Shown one piece after another: positions 40,101-49,900 of a stretch of 64,000 bases of DNA. Source of the stretch: Nematostella vectensis (Eukaryota > Cnidaria > Anthozoa > Actiniaria > Edwardsiidae); the NCBI RefSeq assembly GCF_932526225.1, contig NC_064034.1, positions 1,164,001-1,228,000 of the forward strand, read 5' to 3'. The translations under genes were made by a program, and so were the position numbers. Each line of letters opens with the position of its first letter. Position 1 is the first letter of the stretch. The notes below the pieces were generated by a model. It had not been told where the DNA came from. It did not search any database and saw only the letters and a list, made by a program, of their open reading frames with translations.

Positions 40101-43100
40101 CAAAGCCAGGATCATACCACTAGACCACTGAGCCTTGAATAGATACTCCGTCCAAAAAAGATTGGACATTAGTTCAGTATCTGAAACAAAAACACAAAAG
40201 AAAGGGTTCAGACGGGAATCGAACTCGTGGCCTCTCGCACCCAAAGCAAAAATCATACCACTAGACCACTGAGCCTTGAATAGATACTTCGTCCAAAAAA
40301 GATTGGACATTAGTTCAGTAACTAAAACAAAAACACAAAAGAAAGGGCTCAGACTGGAAGCTGCTCCATGGCCTCTCGCACCCAAAGAGAGAATCATACA
40401 ACTAGACCGCTGAGCCTTGTATAGATACTGTCCAAAAAATCAGATATGTGGACATTGGTTCAGTAACTGAAACAAAAACACAAAAAAAGTTCTCAGACGG
40501 GAATCGAACCCGTGGCCTCTAGCACCCAAAGCGAGAATCATACCACTAGACCACTGAGCCTTGTATAGATACTGTACAAAAAATCAGATTTGTGGACATT
40601 GGTTCAGTAACTGAAACAAAAACACAAAACAAAGGGCTCAGACTGGAATCGAACCCGTGGCCTCTCGCACCCTAAGCGAGAATCATACCACTAGACCACT
40701 GAGCCTTGGATATATACTGACCAAAAAATCAGATATTTGGGCATTGGTTCAGAAACTGAAACAAAAACTCAAAAGAAAGCCCTCAGACAGGAATCGAACC
40801 CGTGGCCTCTCGCACCCAAAGCTAGAATCATACCACTAGACCGCTGAGGCTAGTATAGCTACTGTCCAAAAATTCAGATATTTGGACGTTGGTTTAGCAG
40901 CTGGAACAAAAACACAAAAGAAAGGGCTCAGACTGGAATCTGCTCCATGGCCTCTCGCACCCAAAGAGAGAATCATACAACTAGACCGCTGAGCCTTGTA
41001 TAGATATTGTAGAAAAAAATCAGATATGTGGACATTGGTTCAGTAACTGAAACAAAAACACAAAAGAAAGGGCTCAGACGGGAATCGAACTTGTGTCCTC
41101 TAGCACCCAAAGCCAGGATCATACCACTAGACCACTGAGCCTTGAATAGATACTCTGTCCAAAAAAGATTGGACATTAGTTCAGTATCTGAAACAAAAAC
41201 ACAAAAGAAAGGGTTCAGACGGGAATCGAACTCGTGGCCTCTCGCACCCAAAGCAAAAATCATACCACTAGACCACTGAGCCTTGAATAGATACTTCGTC
41301 TAAAAAAGATTGGACATTAGATCAGTAACTAAAACAAAAACACAAAGGAAAGGGCTCAGACTGGAATCTGCTCCATGGCCTTTCGCACCCAAAGAGAGAA
41401 TCATACAACTAGACCACTGACCCTTGTATAGATACTGTCCAAAAAATCAGATATGTGGACATTAGTTCAGTAACTGAAACAAAAACACAAAAAAAGGGCT
41501 TAGACTGGAATCTGCTCCATGGCCTCTCGCACCCAAAGCGAGAATCATACCACTAGACCACTGAGCCTTGGATAGATACTGACCAAAAATTCATATATTT
41601 GTACATTGGTTCAGTAACTGAAACAAAAACACAAAACAAAGGGCTCAGATGGGAATCGAACACGTGGCCTCTCGCACCCAAAGCGAGAATCAAACCACTA
41701 GACCACTGAGCCTTGTATAGATACTGACCAAAAAATCAGATATTTGGACATTGGTTCAGAAACTGAAACAAAAACACAAAAGAAAGGCCTCAGACAGGAG
41801 TCGAACCCGTGGCCTCTCGCACCCAAAGCTAGAATCATACCACTAGACAGCTGAAGCTAGGATAGCTACTTTCCAAAAATTCAGATATTTGGACGTTGGT
41901 TTAGCAGCTGGAACAAAAACACAAAAGAAAGGGCTCAGACGGGAATCGAACCCGTGGCCTCTCGCACCCGAAGCAAGAATCATACCACTAGACCACTGAG
42001 CCTTGAATAGATACTGTACAAAAAATCAGATATGTGGACATTGGTTCAGTAACTGAAACAAAAACACAAAAGAAAGGGCTCAGACGGGAATCGAACTAGT
42101 GGCCTCTCGCGCCCAAAGCCAGAATCATACCCCTAGACCACTGAGCCTTGAATAAATACTCCGTCCAAAAAAGATTGGACATTAGTTCAGTAACTGAAAC
42201 AAAAACACAAAAGAAAGGGCTCAGACGGGAATCGAACTCGTGGCCTCTCGCAACCAAAGCCAGAATCATACCACTAGACCACTGAGCCTTGAAAAGATAC
42301 TCCGTCCAAAAAAGATTGGACATTAGTTGAGTAACTGAAACAAAAACACAAAAGAAAGGGCTCAGACTGGAATCTGCTCCATGGCCTCTAGCACCCAAAG
42401 AGAGAATCATACAACTAGACCGCCGAGCTTTGTATAGATACTGTCCAAAAAATCAGATATGTGGACATTGGTTCAGTAACTGAAACAAAAACACAAAAGA
42501 AAGCTCTCAGACAGGAATCGAACACATGGCTTCTCGCACCCAAAGCTAGAATCATACCACTAGACCACTGAGCCTTGTATAGATACTGTACAAAAAATCA
42601 GATATGTGGACATTGGTTCAGTAACTGAAACAAAAACACAAAACAAAGGGCTCAGACGGGAATCGAACCCGTGGCCTCTCGCACCCAAAGCGAGAATCAT
42701 ACCACTAGACCACTGAGCATTGAATAGATACTCCGTCCAAAAAAGATTGTACATTAGTTTAGTAACTGAAACAAAAACACAAAAGAAAGGGTTCAGACTG
42801 GAATCTGCTCCATGGCCTCTCGCACCCAAAGAGAGAATCATACAACTAGACCACTGAGCCTTGTATAGATACTGTCCAAAAAATCAGATATGTGGACATT
42901 AGTTCAGTAACTGAAACAAAAACACAAAAGAAAGGGCTCAGACTGGAATCTGCCCCATGGCCTCTCGCACCCAAAGCGAGAATCATACCACTAGACCACT
43001 GAGCCTTGGATAGGTACTGTACAAAAAATCAGATATTTGGACGTTGGTTCAGCAGCTGGAACAAAAACACAAAACAAAGGGCTCAGACGGGAATCGAACC

Positions 43101-43279
43101 CGTGGCCCCTAGCACCCAAAGCGAGAATCATACCACTTGACCATTGAGCCTTGTATAGATACTATCTAAAAAAATCATTGGACATTGGCTCAGCAACTGA
43201 AACAAAAACACAAATGAAAGGGCTCAGACGGGAATCGAACCCGTGGCCTCTCGCACCCAAAGCGTGAATCATACCACTA

Positions 43280-43478
43280 CCAGATACTGACCAAAAAATC
43301 TGATATTATTATTCTAGATAGATAAATTGCACAGCGCATTTTGAGTACTAATTAGATTCATTAGACTTGATTGCCGCCGCGAAGGCTTTAGTTTTGCTAC
43401 TTTGGCTAATTACAGTAAGCTCTCAGGAGTTCCAGAGCCAAATTGCTCATGTGACGAAGCTATATTTGAAAATGTTTG
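43280..43478. other. array edge and unique junction stretch
   Basis: After the truncated last array unit there is about 30 bp of spacer-like sequence and then unique DNA. A plus-strand frame is open from 43345 into the orphan tRNA relic and reads like protein, with the cysteine-rich run PNCSCDEAIFENVCP. I recognise no family. It could be a stray exon of an unknown gene, a decayed fragment, or chance. Confidence 0.3.
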
Positions 43479-43550
43479 TCCTAGCATAGGGAATCGATCT
43501 TGTGGCCTCTCGCACCCAAAGCGAGGATCATACCACTAGACCACTGAGCC
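43479..43550 (-). pseudogene. orphan tRNA-Pro relic outside the array
   Basis: A single copy lies about 200 bp beyond the array end. Its 5' two thirds match the family: GGCTCAG, A box TGGTCTAGTGG, and a TTTGGGT anticodon loop. Its 3' third does not: the B box reads AGATCGATTCC and the acceptor 3' strand no longer complements GGCTCAG. The usual spacer with the T runs is missing on its 3' side. It is either an outlying decayed unit or an independent tRNA-Pro-derived relic. Confidence 0.8.
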
Positions 43551-43955
43551 TTGGATAGAAAACGACGCTTATTCGACGTGGGACTGTGGGACTGTTATTG
43601 CAAGGGTGGTCCATATTGGAATAGGTTTTTTCTGCCAAGCTCTTTGTTATTCCCTCCTCCCCAAACTCGACCCTAAATCTCCCGCTACACACCTCAACGT
43701 ACTAGATAGGTGTTAAGGCGACGTTTATCAAGTTATGCCATCGTTTTTTGAAGGGATTTTTTAAATGTGGTTTAGTTCTGATGTGGGTTTCCTAAGTAAT
43801 TTAACCCGGGGAAGTTGGTGGGAAGTCGAAAGAGCAGCGCACATGCGCATGGCATGCATCCGGGAAAGTCATATTCAAATTCAAGATGGCGGCAGGTTTG
43901 TAGGAGTAGGAGAGCAAAGAGACAAACAAAATTCACTCCAGGAATCCGCCAGAAA
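43551..43955 (+). promoter_or_regulatory. USP24: promoter and 5' leader region of USP24
   Basis: About 400 bp separate the orphan tRNA relic from the USP24 start codon. No TATA box stands out. GCGCACATGCGCATGG near 43836-43851 resembles an NRF1-type palindrome. CAAGATGGCGGC follows at 43882-43893. The start codon context AAAATGG has A at -3 and G at +4, a good Kozak match. The start of transcription is not visible. Confidence 0.5.
43882..43893 (+). promoter_or_regulatory. YY1/TISU element CAAGATGGCGGC
   Basis: An exact match to the TISU consensus SAASATGGCGGC and to the YY1 core AAGATGGCGGC, both known to sit just downstream of transcription starts of housekeeping genes. Its ATG opens only a 5-codon frame (43886-43903, MAAGL then stop), so here it would act as a YY1 site and/or a minimal upstream ORF instead of the USP24 start. 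Confidence 0.6.
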
Positions 43956-46900
43956 ATGGTGGAACCGGACGAGAACTATGTAAAATCAATGCTGAATATG
44001 GGTTTTGCAGATGCGGGGTTGATTCGCCGAGCTCTTGTTGTAGCAAAAAATGACCTCAATGTGGCTGTGGGCCTGTTGACGGACGAGACCGCTAGCTTCG
44101 AGCTGTTTGAGGACACGGAAATGCGAGATACTGAAACGCAGCCCGGCTCGGACGAGGGCGAAATGGATATCCCGGGGCTGGAGGACTCTAAAAATAGCGA
44201 GGATGACGAGGGAGCTTCAGGAGAGCCCCCGCCACCGTACGACGAAGTCGTGTCTGGGTCTGACCCTGCCAAGGGCGAAGGACCGCTCGAGTTTCCAACA
44301 ACCAACCTGTATGAGCTGGAAGATCGGGTGTTCGTGGAGAGCTGGAGCATCCCTTATAAACGAGAGGAGTCCCTGGGAAAATGTCTTATCAGTGCTGAAA
44401 GATTTGCTGCGGAAGGTGATTAAAAACCACTCAACGATCGTATGGCAATAATATACTGTTTTGGTGTTCCCTTGGGGACTGATCTCTCTGTTTACAAGAT
44501 TGTCCTTGATCCTGCTGTGATTTATACATCTACAAAAACTAATAATTGCTGTTGGTTCTACTCTTATTGCCTGGATTTTGTGCATACATGTTTTTTGTGT
44601 TTGTCCCCTCGCCCTTTGAGCTCAGCTTTACAATAGCATAGTTCGAGTAGTAGAATTTTGTACACAAAGTCAGCACTCCTGAGTTTATGATATTGTCTTA
44701 CCACTATCTGAATTACTGCACACCCACCAGACAAGGTCTCAAATATGCTTCCACCAATCAAAAGTGTTCACATTATACAGGATGCATATGTTCCTGTGTT
44801 AAGACCATGCCAAAACTGAGCAAGTAATTACAAGCATTATTCATTCTGTCTAGGATTAAAAATCAAACTGTCAAGAAGCTAGCTCTTGTATTTATGCCAA
44901 AGATACATCAACAATGGGAAAAACTTTGAGCCTCAAACTGATCAAATTCAAAGAAAAGTATATGCAGTTTAAACCTTGAGACTTCATCTGGGGTAGCCAT
45001 GAAGTAATGCAAACAGCAGTAGTTTAACAAGATATCAAAATTCCAAATAAATATAAACAGAAACAAGAACAAAAAGCTAATTTAGAAAGTTGGTGATTTA
45101 TGAGAATGACTGCCCTTAACAATTATCTTGATGACTTCTAATGCTTTTTAGGCAATCAAACACAGTTGTTTTTATAATAAAATCTGGTGATTTCAGTTTT
45201 AAAGAACTTTGCTCAAAAGCAGGCGATTTTGCATTTGATTGCAGCTGAGTAGTGAATAAGGTTGAATGTGGTTTTGTGCAATACCTTGTACCAGGATGAT
45301 GTGTTAAGGGTCCTTTGAGCAGGGCTCAAAGCTTGTTTGACCATTTTTGTAATTTTAGTTGTACAGCTTAAATTTAAGTCACACAAATCTTACTTAGGAA
45401 GTGTATTATATTTGCAACAGCTACATGTTTTATATTTTACTACTCTTTTTGTTAGAAAAAAAACATACTTATAATTTTCTCCAATGTTCATTTGAATGCA
45501 CAATGTTATGAATCACATGTATTCTTGCACGTATGTGGTTGCTTGTTTAATCACATATTCTTGCACGCATGTGGTTGCTTGTTTAATCACATATTCTTGC
45601 ACATATGTGGTTGCTTGTTTGCCAAATTATATTTTAATTATTTTGCCAAACAGGGGTTTCATTAAGTTTCAGAGTAGGCGGTAAAGAATAATAAGTAGGG
45701 GGTAGAAGTTGTTCTATTTTATTAGTTCAAATAAAACTTAAACAAACTTAAAAGAAAGAAAAAGCCAGCACTCGGTGGAAAATAGCTCACAATTCCGCCA
45801 GCTCCTGGGGCCTATTGAAACCCCTGCCATCTTTTTACAGTGAATTGCAGACTCTAGAAGGATAACAGGATAGAAAGATCTAGAAGGATTTATATTACTT
45901 TACAACATTTATAACATCAGCCAATATTTTTTGTATTTTGTTTACAGGCTTGTTAGAGGCAGATGAAAACTGCAGAAGATTTGTGGAAAGAGCTCTGCCT
46001 GAGTGCTTCAAGAAGGTATGCATTTTTATGCCTTGTACCCATAATTTGTGATACTAACACAGGTATGTATAAGAGCTCTGCCTGAGTTCTTCAAGAAGGT
46101 ATACATTTTTTAGCCTTTGAATTGTAACTTGTTGTAAATTGTAAATTGTAACTTGTGATACTAACACAGGTATGTATATATTTTAGTTGCTGACATCAGA
46201 AGCAGTTATGCGTTGGAATCCAGAAATCCATGATGGCATTTATGACATGGTGTGCTTACTGATTGACTTGGTTGCCACACGGCTCAAGTATGAGCCAGTC
46301 CCCTACGGCTTGCTTCAAGTGTTGACTCAGGTAAGATACCTGTCTATTGAGTTATAACACAGGCATAAACAAATGGTTCCTGCAGTTCCCTAAAAAAGCC
46401 TAAAAATTTCTCAAATTTTATTCTATGTTTCAAGGATTTTAAATTGTCTCAAAATGGTCCCAAATGTTTAGAATTTCTAGCAAAGATTATTCTTTGACCA
46501 ATTTATGCATTTTAGGCATTTGACCCCGAGACTAAGTTCCAGACCAAGAACAAGACCAAAGGGTGGGACAAGGCGTACTATGAGGGCGTATTTGGTGATG
46601 ATCAGTGCTATGCTCAACCTCCACAAAACGCAAACTACTACTCCACAGAGAAGGTAAGATTACTGTACCAAAATCCCACCCCCAAAAAAATATTGGTGAG
46701 TACAATAAGCTAGACATTTAAAAAAAGCAAAAAATCATTAACCTTTGTTGGTCGAATCTTTTTCTCTGAGTGATGAGTTACAACCACCTTAGGTATGTAT
46801 ATAGCTTAGTGTAGTGTTATTTTGAAGTGTGTTATTGTTATGTGTGTCATGGTGTTGTGACTTGAAGTATCTAGCCTAGTACATACTTCAATCTTATGAG

Positions 46901-49900
46901 AGCTGAAGGTTACATTTATTATGCCAGGCCATGGTACTCTAGATACTACAGTACTGGCAGAAAGTAATGCAAAAGAAATTGGCCCAAGTTCACCGAATTA
47001 CATCCTTTTGTATTCAACCCGAAATTTCTGATTTTTTCGCAGAAGTTCGGTTACGGTATTTTCGGCTGTTTAAACCAGTAGAAATTTCGGCAGCCGAATT
47101 TTGGCGAAGTTTTAGGGCTATTGTTTTCAATTTTTGTTTGAAGTGAGCTCTTAATCTGTACACCGTCCTTTCCTAAGGCTGAGACAGCATTACGGAGGCT
47201 CTATGTTATTAGGAGAACAGACACATGCGATCATCGAACAACACATGATTTGCGAACACACTATTTCAAGGCAAGTAAAAGTCTAAAAACTTTTAAGTGT
47301 GGAAAATTTACTTCTTCGTATCGTTAATTTAAGCTTTATTATCAAAGATACTGTATACACACACGCGATCATCGGACAACACATGCGACGTAAGAAAGAT
47401 GTTAAGCGTGGAAAATAGATTTCATTCGTTTAAAAATTGTTCGAAGTTTGATGTTTACATGTGTAATGTGACCGCAGCATGTCGCTGTTGCGTAGTCCAG
47501 ACAATGGAAATGTCACGCATCTCAATAACTTTACATTAATCTCGCTGTTCTAAAACTTTATTATAACAATCATGTAATGTTAGTCTAAAGTATTTTGGTT
47601 TCCCTAGTCTTAAAGCTATCATACAGCTCGATTATATTTGCAAAACGCGACTTGATATTTTTAGAACTCGTGGGAAGACCTGGGGAACAATTGTTATGAT
47701 TATGTCGCGTCACGCTGTCGCGATATTCGAATCATGCTCTTTCTTTAAGAAACACATAACATTTCCGTAAACGAAAATGGTTATTTACAAGGATCTCTGT
47801 TTGATTCAAAATAATTTTTGTTTTGCTTGAACCACATTTCGCGCTGGTGTCTTGGAGCTTTTTTTACGAATCAAATGATCTCCATGTTTATCCTACGAAT
47901 GTGACGGATTTGGGCCCTGCCGAAATTTGCCGAAGTTCTGGTGTTTTCGAATGTGCTTGAGGTAATTCAGCGAACTTTGGCCGATTTCTTTTGCATTACT
48001 TTCCGTCAGTACTGTAGTATGTTACTCTAGAAACTCTAGATACTAGTATGTTACTCTTGATACTAGTATGTTACTCTAGATACTAGTGTGTTACTCTAGA
48101 TACTAGTATGTGTTAAGGCAAGCATTTGTGATGTTTTAGGGACCTTGTGGCTGGCTTGTCAATATTATCAACCAAGTAAGTTGAGAAAAGAGAAGGAAGA
48201 TGTTTTTTACTATAAAAATTCTGTGACATATGTCAGTTTATGATTATGGTTTCTGTCATAGTTTGCTGAAAAAGGTGGCTTTGAAGAAATCCGCAAGCTG
48301 ATTGAAAATACAGAGAAAGTCACAGCTCCTGTGAGTGTCTTGCTGTGATTTTTCATGAGTTTACAGTAACTGTAAGATATGTAAAACATTGGGCCATGTA
48401 ATCCCTATGGAAGTGTGCAAGTGTTGATGGGCTGGTCCTGGAAGTTTATATACAATCTTATAAAATTCTGTCAAGTGCTTCACCAACCTACTCTTTGTCT
48501 TTTGGAAAATGAGCACGAATGATAGCAGATTGATACTGTATACAGGACTATGGCCCCTTCCCCTCAGGTATGAGGGTGGTGGAACTGATAGTGTAATATT
48601 TGTTGCCTTGTTATATTTGTAATTCTTCCCATAATGGCAGTTTCTTTTTCTATTATGTAAATGGCAGATGCTAGCTGCGTTGCTGAAGCCTATAGGAGTC
48701 TGTGCTGGTTACTTGAATGCTCAAGTCATATCTGTAAGTTTTAAATGTAAACATACATATGATTTTTGCTAATTTTGTATCTTTTTCTTTTTTTATTTAT
48801 TTATTTTTTTACTGGGCACCCCACCCATGGCAACTTATAGTAAATACTGCAGATGTGAATCAATTGGTTTGTAAACAAAGCATGACCTTGGTTGATAAGC
48901 ATACAGTGATGCAAAGAATTATGCAACATTTTCTTTGGTAAAACCATGGTTAACTTGTCCAGGATTTTCCTGCTAACCACTTGACACCTTTATTTTAAAA
49001 ACAACGAGATTGTACATATGGTTTATTCATATTCACTAGCATTTAAATGCCGGTTTTTTGATACAAGGAGCTTTTTTTAGTCATGTGTAGACCTGCCATT
49101 TTTTTACACAATATTTTTTTTAGCTAAGTATAAGCAAATGAGCAAAATTTTCAAGGAATGGAATAATGCAGTATGCATTAATTATATGCAGTATGCATGA
49201 TATATGTATTATTTGTTATTAGCCAACTGCAGACTTAAGAGTTATACTTGTTTGTAATTTATTTTTACCAGGAAGTTTTCAGTCAAGTTTTGGAAAAGAC
49301 CCTTGCCTATATCCAGGAATTGGCAGATGACGACATGAAGCAAAAGGTAGTCAAAAGTATTTATTAATATTTACTATTTGACTACAGTAAAAGTCAAACA
49401 GTACCAAAGAGTGTTTTTGACAGCGAAGGCAGCATGTTACCTGAAACTGCTAATATATAGATTTAGGCATTGCCTAAAAGCAGAGCTCCAACAAACAAAT
49501 CTTGCTTATTTTCACTTAATAATTTACGAAATATTAAATATTATTATTATATTTCTGTTTTTGACAACGTCAACAATCTCACAGATCACGCAACCAACTT
49601 GTTAAACCCCCTTCCCCCCACCCTTGACATCTACATGACACATAACAAATTTAGTTTTCATACAATGGTTCGACTTCAGGGTAGTTTTACATTTAGTGAC
49701 ATCATCGATAACATCACGTGACAATGACACCTACCAAGTTTGGTTGTCGTACAATGTTTCTTTCATGAAATATATAATTTGTATTTTGTTGACATCAGCA
49801 TATTTTTGCTTTAAGTGACATCATTGATGACGTCAAAAATCACACTATCTGATCTTGGCACCGCCCTTGACACAAACATAACACCTACCAAGTTTGGTTG

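Larger units (their letters stand above)
32103..43279 (-). repeat. tandem array of tRNA-Pro units, right part
   Basis: About 78 more units of the same array continue after the retroelement, in the same orientation. This part holds more degenerate copies than the left part. A class whose T loop is rewritten (ggaatctgctccatgg on the plus strand instead of ggaatcgaacccgtgg) is frequent, as are copies with acceptor-stem or anticodon-stem mismatches. A block of about 1.3 kb starting at the retroelement 3' flank (32,103) recurs about 2.87 kb downstream, near 34,970. The final unit is cut off near 43,279, inside the region just 5' of its tRNA. The rising decay toward the edge fits the usual picture of tandem arrays, where unequal exchange homogenises the centre better than the margins; that is inference. 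Confidence 0.95.

Noticed and set aside
1-43279. Dozens of open frames of 60-140 codons on both strands of the array
   Set aside because: They are tRNA-Pro sequence and spacer read as protein, usually starting at GTG or ATG inside the tRNA. The same peptide recurs with the repeat period and has no domain.
1-43279. CRISPR array
   Set aside because: The repeat is a 72-nt tRNA with a spacer that is itself conserved. Genuine CRISPR spacers are unique, and the gene content is eukaryotic.
1-43279. tRNA-derived SINE family
   Set aside because: Units are head-to-tail with no A-rich tail, no tRNA-unrelated body and no target duplications per unit.
43815-43955. USP24 start at the upstream in-frame ATG (43815)
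   Set aside because: The added 47 residues are basic and low in complexity with no counterpart in known USP24, while the UBA domain begins right at 43956. Not fully excluded.
45649-45829. Small inverted-repeat transposon with CAGGGGTTTCA ends
   Set aside because: The 11-bp ends match in inverted orientation, but I find no target duplication and the inner ends diverge quickly. Too weak to call.
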